Part shown: one piece after another, positions 1-7,279 of the stretch | Layout: the number at the start of each line of letters is the position of its first letter | Position numbering within the stretch: the stretch's first letter is position 1 | NCBI GenBank assembly: GCA_023485185.1 | Contig: JAMCZP010000081.1 | Coordinates: forward strand, 10,943-24,848 | DNA length: 13,906 bases | Source: Gammaproteobacteria bacterium | GTDB lineage: Bacteria > Pseudomonadota > Gammaproteobacteria > Pseudomonadales > Halomonadaceae | Direction: 5' to 3' | Position numbers and translations under genes: made by a program | The notes under the pieces: generated by a model | What the model was told of the DNA's origin: nothing | Databases searched by the model: none | Seen by the model: the letters and a program-made list of their open reading frames with translations, nothing else

Positions 1-68
1 CCAGGGTGCTTAACGCTAATGCTGTTTTGATCATGGGTATTGATATCCGTTGGGGGTGAATGGCCGTC

Positions 69-467
69 TTAAATCCAATCCTCTATTCGAAGCCCTGGTA
101 CGCGACTAAACTCACCTAGATTATTGGTTACCAGAATCAGGCCTCTTGAACGAGCGTGCCCCGCAATCATCTGATCGTATGGGCCGATAGGTGTGCCCGC
201 TTTGGCCAGCTCGCTACGTAGCTGGCCACTGTGATAGGCGGCGCTGGTGTCGTAGTCGAGAACTTCCAGCCGCGCTGCAAACCCTTCTACCACACCCAAG
301 TTTTTCTCGGGAGAAGCTGACTTCTCAGCACCATACACCAACTCCATCAGTGTCACGGTGCTGATGCAAAGCTGGTCGCTATGCTGGTTAAAGGTCTCAC
401 GAACATGGGGAGGTTTATGTTTGATGGTGAAAATGCAGATATTGGTGTCAAGCATGTACTTAAGCAT
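69..467 (-). CDS. vapC: VapC-type PIN-domain ribonuclease toxin
   Basis: Toxin half of a type II toxin-antitoxin module, 132 aa. PIN-domain VapC toxins are Mg-dependent endoribonucleases that act on tRNA or rRNA in the cytoplasm. Seen here: the N-terminal PIN signature with Asp7 in YMLDTN, Glu42 in MELVYGAE, Asp98 in GPYDQMIAGHA, and the C-terminal TNNLGEF segment followed by RVPGLRIEDW, typical of the branch paired with AbrB-like VapB antitoxins. The ATG at 465-467 is preferred over the TTG just before it because it overlaps the antitoxin stop (TGATG), the usual translational coupling. The toxin frame is complete and keeps its acidic residues. Its antitoxin gene immediately upstream is frameshifted, so how the toxin is controlled is unclear. 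Confidence 0.9.
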   Translation of the reverse strand: MLKYMLDTNICIFTIKHKPPHVRETFNQHSDQLCISTVTLMELVYGAEKSASPEKNLGVVEGFAARLEVLDYDTSAAYHSGQLRSELAKAGTPIGPYDQMIAGHARSRGLILVTNNLGEFSRVPGLRIEDWI

Positions 468-710
468 CAAAGCGCCTCTCGTTCCTGCTCGTTTGGCTGC
501 TCACGTTCACTCATAAAGTCTGCAGTGACACTTTGGCCATCAAACCAGCTGTCCCACGCCTCACCTACGGGGGTAATTAAGCGCGCGCGACCCAAGGCAA
601 TAACATCAACACGTGTAACGTTCTCAGGCAGCGCGAGGGATTTCTGGACATCAGCAAGGCATGCGCACCGCTTGACTGCGGTTACTTTTAAACACCGCTG
701 CTTTTTCCAT
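467..710 (-). pseudogene. vapB: vapB antitoxin gene, frameshifted by a net 13-nt insertion
   Basis: Remnant of the cognate antitoxin. From the ATG at 708-710, preceded by GGAGACAGCC, the frame reads MEKAAVFKSNRSQAVR, the AbrB/SpoVT-like DNA-binding N-terminus of VapB. It then hits TGA at 651-653 after 19 residues. The rest is intact in the +1 frame: SLALPENVTRVDVIALGRAR, then a segment ending EAWDSWFDG with an acidic tail, stopping at 467-469 over the vapC start. The span is 244 nt, not a multiple of three. The family usually has about 76 aa (231 nt), which implies 13 extra bases. Where relatives read R-L-P-K there are 19 nt (ATGCCTTGCTGATGTCCAG) between the R and K codons; removing TTGCTGATGTCCA would restore R-M-P-K. 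A TTG inside the second part could allow restart of a toxin-binding fragment. The family length and consensus are recalled, not searched. Confidence 0.8.
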
Positions 711-807
711 GGCTGTCTCCTTTAAGTACTGCCGTTACTCAATCTATACGCGTAACATACTTTCTTTAGTTTGATCGAATTTTGGGATATGTCAAAGGGA
801 TATACAA

Positions 808-1461
808 ATGCAAAAGGTAAAAATTGACCTAGTATCCGATGTTGCCTGCCCATGGTGCGCAATCGGCTACCGGCGCTTGGAGCAAGCGTTAGAGACACTC
901 AATGGCGAGATCGACGTTGAGCTGGTCTGGCAGCCCTTTGAGCTGAACCGCGATATGCCGCCCGAGGGCGAGCCGATCCTGGAGCACTTGTGCCGCAAGT
1001 ACGGCAAGGACGCGGCCAGCATGGAGCAGTCCCAGCGCGAGATCATGGCCGCCGCCGAAGAGCTTGGGCTGAATTTCCGCGGTGCTCTTGAGCGTCGGGC
1101 GAACAATACTTTCGCTGCCCACCGCGTGCTGGCGTGGGCTGGAACGCAAAATCAAGAGACAGCCCTGCAGTTGGCATTGTTTGAGGCTTATTTTGGTGAA
1201 GCGAAAAACCCGGCCGACCCAGAAGTGCTTCGCGAGAAGGCCACTAAGGTGGGGCTTGACGGCGACACCGCCGAGGCCATCGCCCGCTCCGATCAGTACG
1301 CGGACGAAGTTCGAGCGGCCGAGCAGCGATTTATGGAGGCTGGGGTCAACGCCGTGCCAGCATTTATTCTCGATGGACGCTACTTGATCTCGGGTGCCCA
1401 GCCCGCCGACGTGTTGGTCGATGCGCTTCGTCAGGTGGCTGAGGAAAACGCTAGCCGCTAA
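808..1461 (+). CDS. FrnE-like DsbA-family thiol oxidoreductase
   Basis: Cytoplasmic thioredoxin-fold protein of the DsbA/FrnE family (217 aa, usual length for the family). Such proteins act as disulfide oxidoreductases or isomerases, and some members take part in oxidative-stress tolerance. Visible features: beta-strand KIDLVSDVACPWC with the redox motif C14-P-W-C17, the family phrase VWQPFELNRDMPPEG, a helical insertion over roughly residues 55-165, and the cis-proline loop in GVNAVPAFILDGRYLISGAQP, as in FrnE proteins. No signal peptide is present, so this is not a periplasmic DsbA. AAAGGG lies 8 nt before the ATG. It is monocistronic, between vapBC (divergent) and ccdAB. The physiological substrate cannot be read from sequence. 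Confidence 0.9.
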   Translation: MQKVKIDLVSDVACPWCAIGYRRLEQALETLNGEIDVELVWQPFELNRDMPPEGEPILEHLCRKYGKDAASMEQSQREIMAAAEELGLNFRGALERRANNTFAAHRVLAWAGTQNQETALQLALFEAYFGEAKNPADPEVLREKATKVGLDGDTAEAIARSDQYADEVRAAEQRFMEAGVNAVPAFILDGRYLISGAQPADVLVDALRQVAEENASR

Positions 1462-1569
1462 CGTCCGTCGCTCTTTAGTGATCACCGAGCAGGTTAGTCG
1501 CGGCAATAGCCTTCACATGATTTCACTACCAGGAAGTTTTGCTTTTCCATCAGCCATTAGAATAGCAAA

Positions 1570-1598
1570 TTGATGTGCTATAAATATGCGCATATAGT
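1570..1598 (+). promoter_or_regulatory. Sigma70-type promoter of ccdAB
   Basis: TTGATG (1570-1575) and TATAGT (1593-1598) are separated by exactly 17 bp and lie about 30 bp before the ccdA start. The spacer contains a perfect palindrome. This is a motif match by eye. Confidence 0.6.
1584..1595. promoter_or_regulatory. Palindromic candidate operator in the ccdAB promoter
   Basis: ATATGCGCATAT is a perfect 12-bp palindrome that runs into the -10 box of the ccdAB promoter. CcdA and CcdA-CcdB complexes are known to repress their own promoter by binding such palindromes, so this is a plausible autoregulatory operator. Binding is inferred only. Confidence 0.45.
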
Positions 1599-1628
1599 AA
1601 GTGCATTGTTATGTGCGAGGAGTAAATC

Positions 1629-1874
1629 ATGCAAGCCGTTGAAGTGACCAAATCCATACGCAAGCCAACGAACCTATCGCTAAATAGTGCCCTTCTCAAA
1701 GAGGCTAAAGCGCTGGGAATCAATGTTTCACGATCAGCAGAGGCAGGGATTGCGGAGGCGGTCAAGCTGCATAAGCAGAAGCAGTGGTTGGAGGATAATG
1801 CCACAGCCTTAGCAAGCTCGAATGCATACGTTGAAGCGAATGGATTGCCTCTTGCACGGCACCGTCAGTTCTAA
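1629..1874 (+). CDS. ccdA: CcdA-family antitoxin
   Basis: Antitoxin of a chromosomal CcdAB type II module, 81 aa. The N-terminal half (KSIRKPTNLSLNSALLKEAK, then ALGINVSRSAE) is the ribbon-helix-helix DNA-binding domain. The C-terminal half, with WLEDNATALASSNAYVEANG and a terminal arginine/phenylalanine-rich end (LARHRQF), matches the flexible toxin-neutralising tail of CcdA. GAGGAG lies 7 nt before the ATG. Its stop codon overlaps the ccdB start (TAATG), indicating translational coupling. Regulation is probably autorepression through the palindrome in the promoter. F-plasmid CcdA is 72 aa; the longer N-terminus here fits the chromosomal branch. Confidence 0.9.
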   Translation: MQAVEVTKSIRKPTNLSLNSALLKEAKALGINVSRSAEAGIAEAVKLHKQKQWLEDNATALASSNAYVEANGLPLARHRQF

Positions 1875-2173
1875 TGGCCCGTTTCGATATCTTTGAAAAT
1901 AGGGGTGGGGATGGCTATCTGCTGGATGTTCAGACAGATCTTCTCAGTGGCTTGAACACTCGCGTGGTCGTGCCCCTGCTGCCCAAATCCTCGGCACCGT
2001 CTCCTGCTCAGAGGCTAAACCCGGTGTTCAACGTTAAGGGCCAAGAGGTTGTCATGGCGACTCAGTACATGGCTGCTGTGCCTGAAAGCGAATTGCGTTT
2101 TATTGCGGGTAGCCTTGCTGAGCAGCAAGACGAAATTTCTGCGGCGTTGGATATGCTGTTTTTGGGATTTTAA
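1874..2173 (+). CDS. ccdB: CcdB-family gyrase-poison toxin
   Basis: Toxin of the CcdAB module, 99 aa (F-plasmid CcdB is 101 aa). CcdB traps DNA gyrase on cleaved DNA by binding GyrA. Visible family marks: LDVQTDLLSGLNTRVVVPLL near the N-terminus, ATQYMAAVPESEL in the middle, and a C-terminal helix ending AALDMLFLGF. The last three residues, which in F-plasmid CcdB (W-G-I) are essential for gyrase poisoning, are L-G-F here. The penultimate glycine is kept, but the tryptophan and the final isoleucine are changed. The frame is complete, so the module looks expressed, but toxicity is uncertain. There is no separate ribosome-binding site; translation is coupled to ccdA. Confidence 0.88.
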   Translation: MARFDIFENRGGDGYLLDVQTDLLSGLNTRVVVPLLPKSSAPSPAQRLNPVFNVKGQEVVMATQYMAAVPESELRFIAGSLAEQQDEISAALDMLFLGF

Positions 2174-2254
2174 GGTTGAGCTTGTAGGGATTTCACCGAT
2201 TGTGTTGTATCGGTCGCACTTGATCTTGAGCTGCTCTGCAATAAATGCGTCAAA

Positions 2255-2279
2255 CGCTGGCTTAAAGTTTAAGCCAGCG
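2255..2279. terminator. Perfect hairpin between ccdB and the MetX-like gene
   Basis: CGCTGGCTTAAA and TTTAAGCCAGCG form a perfect 12-base inverted repeat separated by one base, so about an 11-bp stem with an AGT loop. It starts 7 nt beyond the stop of the minus-strand hydrolase gene and about 80 nt beyond ccdB. On the minus strand it is followed by TTTG, a short U run. On the plus strand it is followed by C-rich sequence without a T tract. It most likely terminates the minus-strand gene and may also stop plus-strand transcripts. Confidence 0.6.
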
Positions 2280-2286
2280 CTCCCCC

Positions 2287-3480
2287 TTACTGCAAAAACT
2301 CACGCAACGTATCACTCGCCTGATCAATGGATAGCACGCCATCCAAGTGGCCTCGATTACCCTCCAGAGTTTCAAGCGTCACGTCGGTGCCGTCAGCCTC
2401 AATCAACTCCGCAGTGCGGCGCACGCCTTCGGGGGCGAAGACTAAATCGTTTTCGCTGTAGAGCATTAGCGTGGGCGCCTCGATAACCGCAAGCCCTTCC
2501 TCTAATGAGTCACCGTGGCCCGCCATAAAGAGTTGGTTGGCGCGTACTAGATAGAGCAGGTGGTTGGCGTCAGAAAGCGCCGCACGGGCAGCGGCGATAT
2601 CATCCAGCGTTTGCTCGATCGCGTAGCGGGCGGTGATATCTTGAGCGGGGTCGCGCGCTTCATCGGCCCAATCGCGGTTAAAGGTTTCGTTGGCCCACTG
2701 CCAGTGGTTGGCGTTGAGGGTGACCAGCTTGAGCGCTTCCTTTAAACCATCGGTGGGTGGTTCGCCGTCGTAGTAATCGCCTTCGTTCCAGTTGGCATCT
2801 AGCCGTATCGGCGCTGCCCAGGCGCTGAGGGTTGCCAGCAGCCATGGGTCGGCTACGCCGCCGCCGATAACGGGTATCAGGCGCTCGACTCGGTCAGGGT
2901 AGGCGCTGGCCCACTCAATGGCCTGTAGCGCGCCCATTGAAGCACCCATGACCGCATGCAGTGATTCAATGCCTTGGCTCTCTAGCAGTTCGCGCTGCAC
3001 TTCGACAAAATCGCGGATGGTGACGACCGGGAAGTCCATGCCCCAGGGCTCGCCGGTATCAGGGTTGATGGAAGCGGGACCCGTGGTGATGACATTGGGA
3101 TCGTTAGCACCGAGGTTCACCAGGGTGTCCGAGGAGATGATGTAGTACTCATCGGTATCCAGCGGTTTGCCAGGGCCAATGATCGCATCCCAGTAGCCGG
3201 TGGGTTCGCCATCTGCTTCATAGCGGCCTGCCGCATGGCTGGTGCCTGAGAAGAAGTGGGTAATGAGAATGACGTTATCGCGAGCGTCATTGAGTTCGCC
3301 GTAGGCTTCCCAGCCAACAGTAACGTTGGGAATCCTCTCACCGCTTTGAGTGGTGAAGCTGTCTATCTCAAAGGTTTGTTTCTCGACAACGCCATCCCAG
3401 GCCCAGAGCGGGGAGGCCAACATAAAACCAATGCTGGAACATAGCGTTGTGGTAAACAGCGTTTGTCGTGTGAAGGTCAT
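2287..3480 (-). CDS. Exported MetX-like alpha/beta-hydrolase
   Basis: 397-aa alpha/beta-hydrolase of the homoserine O-acetyltransferase (MetX)-like family. The fold is seen in ITHFFSGTSHAAG near residues 73-85, the YYIISSDTLVNLGANDP segment where MetX proteins name their substrate loop, the nucleophile elbow G179-A-S181-M-G183, Asp345 in YSENDLVF and His378 in NRGHLDG, giving a complete Ser-Asp-His triad. Unlike housekeeping MetX, it begins with a signal peptide: a basic n-region (TFTRQ), a hydrophobic core, and a likely cleavage after Ala27 (PLWA/WDG). It is therefore predicted to be periplasmic. The elbow is GASMG rather than the GGSMGG usual in MetX. A role in methionine synthesis is unlikely because acetyl-CoA is cytoplasmic; esterase, lactonase or similar activity is more plausible but not established. 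It appears monocistronic, with AAGG before the ATG. Confidence 0.85.
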   Translation of the reverse strand: MTFTRQTLFTTTLCSSIGFMLASPLWAWDGVVEKQTFEIDSFTTQSGERIPNVTVGWEAYGELNDARDNVILITHFFSGTSHAAGRYEADGEPTGYWDAIIGPGKPLDTDEYYIISSDTLVNLGANDPNVITTGPASINPDTGEPWGMDFPVVTIRDFVEVQRELLESQGIESLHAVMGASMGALQAIEWASAYPDRVERLIPVIGGGVADPWLLATLSAWAAPIRLDANWNEGDYYDGEPPTDGLKEALKLVTLNANHWQWANETFNRDWADEARDPAQDITARYAIEQTLDDIAAARAALSDANHLLYLVRANQLFMAGHGDSLEEGLAVIEAPTLMLYSENDLVFAPEGVRRTAELIEADGTDVTLETLEGNRGHLDGVLSIDQASDTLREFLQ

Positions 3481-3575
3481 AGGGCTGCCTTAAACGAAGG
3501 GGTTGTTGTGATTGTTAGTGGCCACAGGCAGTAGCCATCCCCCTCAGCATAGTCAGTTCTAGAATATAAACAGTT

Positions 3576-4760
3576 TTAGCGCATTTTGAACGGATTCAAC
3601 CCATTGGCTTGCTGCATCATCATGCGCTTGGCAAACGGGAAGCGCTCGGCGAGCTGTAGGCTTAAATCACCCAGTTGGCGCAGCGGTTTCGAGCCGGTAA
3701 ACAGATGATGAAACGTATCGGTGGCGGCGATCATCGCCTGGTTGGCCGCGCGGCGCTGGCACTCAAAGCGAAGCAGATCAATTGGGTCACCAGGGTCGCG
3801 GCCTTTGACGATAATGTCGGCAAGGGTGTCGGCGTCGTGAAGGCCGATATTTAACCCTTGGCCCGCTAGCGGGTGAACGACATGAGCCGCATCGCCAATC
3901 AGCGCCAGGCGCTTGCCGATATAGCGCTGCGCGTGCTGGCGCTTAATAGGAAAGCCGGCCCTAGCGACAATACGGATGAGATTACCCAGGCGTTTAGGGA
4001 AAGCCATTTCGATCGCCGTTTTAAGTGTCTCGTCGTCAAGCTGTTCGCGGGCTTTGGTCGTTTCGTCGCGGTCATACCACACTAAAGAGGCGCGATGGCC
4101 GGGCAGCGGCAGCATGGCAATCGGGCCGGTGGGGGTAAAGACCTGCCAACTGACATCCTGCTGGGGCAGTTCGGTTTCCACGTTAATGATCATCGCCCGC
4201 TGGTGGTAGTCGTAGCTGGTCACGCTAATACCGGCCAGTGCGCGTAGCGTCGAGTTAGAACCATCGGCGCCGACAATTAAACGGGCGCTTAAGGTTTTAC
4301 CGTTATCCAGTTCCAGCATGCGGTTATTGCTCGCCGCGATGGTGCTTAGCGGCGCACATTGGGTATAACAGGTAACGCTGGGCAGTGTTTCCAGGCGCTG
4401 CCATAGCGCATACTGCAGCGTGCGGTTTTCGATAAAGATGCCGAAGTCTTCCATATCGCTATCTTCAGCGGAGAACAGCGAGTGGCCGGTGCCGTCCTGG
4501 TTGGAAACATCAATATGACGGAACGGGCAGCTGCGCTCTTCCGGCAGTACAGTGCCACTGGCTTTGATAAATGCCAGTGAACGCGCATTCAGCGATGAAA
4601 TGCGCAGGTCATAGTCACCGCTGGGTTCGGCAGGGGCGTCGCCTTTTTCTACCAACGCGACAGAAATGCCCGTATGGCCCAAGCGCGCCGCCAGCGCGGC
4701 GCCTACCATGCCGCCGCCGACAATGATCACATCATGGTCGTGTTGCTCAGACTGTTGCAT
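3576..4760 (-). CDS. UbiH/UbiF/UbiI-family FAD-dependent ubiquinone hydroxylase
   Basis: Class A flavin monooxygenase that hydroxylates the aromatic ring of a ubiquinone precursor, using FAD, NAD(P)H and O2. With the ORF numbered from the first of two ATGs, the FAD-binding GGGMVG lies at 16-21, the DG motif at 165-168 (GADGSNSTLR) and the GD motif at 290-291 followed by HPLAGQGLNIGL. Length (about 394 aa) matches the family. ISSLNARS and SWQVFTPTGPIAMLPL recall E. coli UbiF. The C-terminal LFTGSKPLRQLGDLSLQLAE and ANGLNPF recall UbiI, so the ring position cannot be assigned. Start: AAGGAG sits only 3 nt before the ATG at 4763 but 6 nt before the second ATG at 4760, which is chosen. It is divergent from the SIR2 gene, with a shared intergenic region of about 100 bp. 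No second ubi hydroxylase gene lies next to it. Confidence 0.88.
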   Translation of the reverse strand: MQQSEQHDHDVIIVGGGMVGAALAARLGHTGISVALVEKGDAPAEPSGDYDLRISSLNARSLAFIKASGTVLPEERSCPFRHIDVSNQDGTGHSLFSAEDSDMEDFGIFIENRTLQYALWQRLETLPSVTCYTQCAPLSTIAASNNRMLELDNGKTLSARLIVGADGSNSTLRALAGISVTSYDYHQRAMIINVETELPQQDVSWQVFTPTGPIAMLPLPGHRASLVWYDRDETTKAREQLDDETLKTAIEMAFPKRLGNLIRIVARAGFPIKRQHAQRYIGKRLALIGDAAHVVHPLAGQGLNIGLHDADTLADIIVKGRDPGDPIDLLRFECQRRAANQAMIAATDTFHHLFTGSKPLRQLGDLSLQLAERFPFAKRMMMQQANGLNPFKMR

Positions 4761-4858
4761 CATATGCTCCTTAAAATGAGGTGCCGTTGTGCATTGCGCA
4801 GGCGTTGCTTGTCATACAGTATCGTTGAGTTTGAGCAATATTGCCTAGAGGTGAACGA

Positions 4859-5716
4859 TTGACGCAGGCCGTGGAAATAGCAAATAGCGTTGCCCAGGCG
4901 GGTGAAAAGCTGGCGGCGTTTATTCAGCAGCACCCCAAGCTGTGGGTGATTACCGGTGCCGGTGTGAGTACCGACAGCGGCATACCGGACTATCGCGATG
5001 CGGATGGTCAATGGAAGCGCCCGCCACCGGTGCAGCACGGCGATTTTATGAGCTCCTTCACCGTGCGCCAGCGCTATTGGGCGCGGGCATTGATCGGTTT
5101 TAGCGCCATGCGTGAAGCTCAGGCGAGCGGTGCGCACCGTGCGCTAGCGGCGCTTGAGTCACAGGGTTATATCCAGCAGTTGGTGACCCAAAATGTTGAT
5201 CGTTTACATCAGCGCGCCGGTTCGCGCCGGGTGATCGATCTGCATGGTCGGGCGGACATGGTCAAATGCATGGCGTGCGACTATCAAATGATGCGCCACG
5301 CCATGCATGCCGAGATGGCGCAAATGAACCCCGCCTTTGCAGGTCTGCAGGCAGGCCACGCCCCGGATGGCGATGCTGATCTAGAAACCGACTTCAGCTC
5401 CTTTCGTATTTTCGATTGCCCGCGCTGTCGCGGCATCCTAAAACCTGATGTGGTGTTTTACGGCGATGTGGTGCCCGCCGAACGGCGGCTGGCAGCGCAG
5501 GTGTCCTTGGCCAAAGCGGATGCGGTGCTGGCGGTGGGCACTTCATTGATGGTGTTTTCCGGCTACCGTTTCTGCCGCGCTGCCTATGATAGGGGCATAC
5601 CGCTGGCGTCACTCTCGCTCGGCGTCACCCGGGCGGATGCGCTGTTAACCCATCAGTGGCGTGCGCCGTTAACACCGGTGCTTGAGCAGGCTGTTCGCTG
5701 TTTACAGCAGCGTTAA
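4859..5716 (+). CDS. SIR2-family NAD-dependent protein deacylase (sirtuin)
   Basis: Sirtuin that removes acyl groups from protein lysines using NAD+, releasing nicotinamide and O-acyl-ADP-ribose. Numbered from the TTG at 4859: NAD-binding GAGVSTDSGIPDYRD at 33-47, TQNVDRLH with Asn112 and Asp114, catalytic His129 in DLHG, and a four-cysteine zinc module Cys137/Cys140 and Cys187/Cys190. KPDVVFYGD follows, then the nucleotide-binding VGTSLMVFSGYRF. This pattern resembles class II (SIRT4-like) bacterial sirtuins more than E. coli CobB. AGAGGTG lies about 5 nt before TTG 4859. The upstream in-frame TTG at 4841 has no ribosome-binding site, so a 285-aa product is preferred. selO follows after 56 bp on the same strand. 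ADP-ribosyl transfer is an alternative activity in this class. Confidence 0.9.
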   Translation: MTQAVEIANSVAQAGEKLAAFIQQHPKLWVITGAGVSTDSGIPDYRDADGQWKRPPPVQHGDFMSSFTVRQRYWARALIGFSAMREAQASGAHRALAALESQGYIQQLVTQNVDRLHQRAGSRRVIDLHGRADMVKCMACDYQMMRHAMHAEMAQMNPAFAGLQAGHAPDGDADLETDFSSFRIFDCPRCRGILKPDVVFYGDVVPAERRLAAQVSLAKADAVLAVGTSLMVFSGYRFCRAAYDRGIPLASLSLGVTRADALLTHQWRAPLTPVLEQAVRCLQQR

Positions 5717-5772
5717 CTTGACTACAGTGCTAGGGTATTAGCTAGTTATTGCCACTAAAAGCGGAGCCTGTC

Positions 5773-7236
5773 GTGCTGCCATTCGAACATCTCTATTCCA
5801 CCTTGCCTGAACCCTTGTGGGTTGCCACCCAAGCAACGCCTGTGGTCAGCCCGGAGCTGATCGCGTTCAATGCGCCGCTTGCCCATGAGCTGGGCGCAAA
5901 AGAGATTCCTGATCCCGCTACATTGGCCGAGTGGTTTAGCGGCAACCAGCCCATGCCGGGTGCCAAGCCGGGCGCATTAGGTTACGCCGGCCACCAGTTC
6001 GGCAACTTTGTGCCTCAACTAGGCGATGGCCGGGCACTGCTGCTGGGCGAAGTGATCGACCAGCACGGTATTCGCCGCGATGTGCAGCTAAAAGGCAGCG
6101 GCCGCACGCCCTTTTCCCGCGGCGGTGATGGTCGTTCACCGTTAGGCCCGGTGCTGCGCGAGTACTTGGTCAGCGAGTTTATGGCGGCGATGGGAATTCC
6201 CACCACACGCGCCCTTGCGGCTGTCAGTAGCGGCGAGCGCGTAGTGCGGCAAATGGCCGAGCCTGGCGCTGTCTTTACCCGTGTGGCGAGCAGCCATATT
6301 CGCGTAGGTACCTTTCAGTTTGCCGCCGCACAGCGGGATGAAGCCTTGCTCAAGGCCTTGGCTGACCATGTGATTGCGCGTCACTACCCGGAAGCCGCCA
6401 ACGCGGAAGACCCCTATTTGGCACTGTTAGAAGCCGTGGTCGCCCGCCAAGCGGTGCTGATTGCCCGCTGGATGAGCATCGGTTTTATCCACGGTGTGAT
6501 GAATACCGATAACTGCAGTATTGCCGGGGAAACTATTGATTACGGCCCCTGTGCGTTTATGGAGCAGTTCGACCCGAAGAAGGTGTATAGCTCCATCGAC
6601 CAAGGCCGCCGCTACGCCTTTGCCAACCAGCCAGCCATTGCCCAGTGGAACCTGGCCCGCTTTGCCGAAACGCTGCTGCCGCTAATGCGTGAAGAGGGCG
6701 AGGCGGTAGTAGAGCAGGCCACTAATGCCATTCGCTATTTCGATACCCTGTTCAGCGCCGAGCAGCGCCGTTTGCACGCTGACAAACTGGGCCTCTCGCC
6801 AGCAAGCGAGCAGGCAGTGCCGCTTATGGAAGGGCTTGAAAGCCAAATGCACCAGGGGCGTATGGACATGACCGCTACCTTTGATGCGCTCACTCATTAT
6901 GCCGCCTCGCCAAGTGATGAGCACCGTGAGGCGCTGCTGGCGCTTACGACACAACCCAATGAGCTAACCGCGTGGCTGGATACTTGGCAGGCCGAGCAGG
7001 TCGTCAGTCAGGATAGCGAGCGTTTTACCACTATGCGGCGCGCCAACCCGGTCATTATTCCCCGCAACCACCGGGTTAAAGAGGTCATTGATGCCGCTTA
7101 CGACGGTGACTTTGCGCCTTTTCATACGTTGCTAGCGGTCGTTACAAAGCCGTTTGATGAGTCCATAGAGGCACGCCGTCTGGCGGCGCCCGCCACGGAA
7201 AATGAGCAGGTGTTGAGAACGTTCTGCGGTACTTGA
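5773..7236 (+). CDS. selO: SelO/YdiU protein adenylyltransferase (pseudokinase AMPylase)
   Basis: SelO proteins have a kinase fold with ATP bound in flipped orientation and transfer AMP to Ser, Thr or Tyr of proteins; in E. coli this includes redox enzymes. Numbered from GTG 5773 (487 aa; E. coli SelO is 478): GHQFGNFVPQLGDGRALLLGE near 73-93, Lys107 in QLKGSGRTPFSRGGDGR, HGVMNTDN with Asp246 and Asn247, and DYGPCAFME (256-264), the DFG equivalent. The protein ends R-T-F-C-G-T. The third-last Cys corresponds to the selenocysteine of eukaryotic SelO. The GTG start is chosen because GCGGAG lies 7 nt before it; the upstream TTG at 5749 has no ribosome-binding site. It lies 56 bp after the sirtuin gene and is probably co-transcribed with it. 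The GTG start may lower expression. Confidence 0.92.
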   Translation: MLPFEHLYSTLPEPLWVATQATPVVSPELIAFNAPLAHELGAKEIPDPATLAEWFSGNQPMPGAKPGALGYAGHQFGNFVPQLGDGRALLLGEVIDQHGIRRDVQLKGSGRTPFSRGGDGRSPLGPVLREYLVSEFMAAMGIPTTRALAAVSSGERVVRQMAEPGAVFTRVASSHIRVGTFQFAAAQRDEALLKALADHVIARHYPEAANAEDPYLALLEAVVARQAVLIARWMSIGFIHGVMNTDNCSIAGETIDYGPCAFMEQFDPKKVYSSIDQGRRYAFANQPAIAQWNLARFAETLLPLMREEGEAVVEQATNAIRYFDTLFSAEQRRLHADKLGLSPASEQAVPLMEGLESQMHQGRMDMTATFDALTHYAASPSDEHREALLALTTQPNELTAWLDTWQAEQVVSQDSERFTTMRRANPVIIPRNHRVKEVIDAAYDGDFAPFHTLLAVVTKPFDESIEARRLAAPATENEQVLRTFCGT

Positions 7237-7248
7237 TGCTGTGATAAA

Positions 7249-7264
7249 CTGTGGTTTTTTACAG
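7249..7264. promoter_or_regulatory. LexA (SOS) box upstream of dinB
   Basis: CTGTGGTTTTTTACAG fits the gammaproteobacterial LexA operator CTGT-N8-ACAG exactly, with both half sites perfect. It lies 15 bp before the dinB GTG start and immediately after selO, where a repressor would block dinB transcription. It was the only CTGT-N8-ACAG match noticed in the window. Confidence 0.85.
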
Positions 7265-7279
7265 GTAGAAGGGTAGCCG

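Noticed and set aside
3..59. Plus-strand open frame ending VLIMGIDIRWG before a TGA at 57-59, possibly the tail of a gene entering from the left.
   Set aside because: Fewer than 20 codons are visible, with no recognisable motif. It could equally be chance.
747..754. TACGCGTA palindrome between vapB and the FrnE-like gene as a VapBC operator.
   Set aside because: Only 8 bp, symmetry stops there, and no convincing promoter pair surrounds it.
889..1506. Long minus-strand open frame (205 codons) opposite the FrnE-like gene.
   Set aside because: It is antisense to a clear thioredoxin-fold gene and has no recognisable domain or plausible ribosome-binding site.
5718..5748. TTGACT followed by TATTAG before selO, looking like a promoter.
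   Set aside because: The spacing is only 12 bp, too short for a sigma70 promoter. Co-transcription from the sirtuin gene is simpler.
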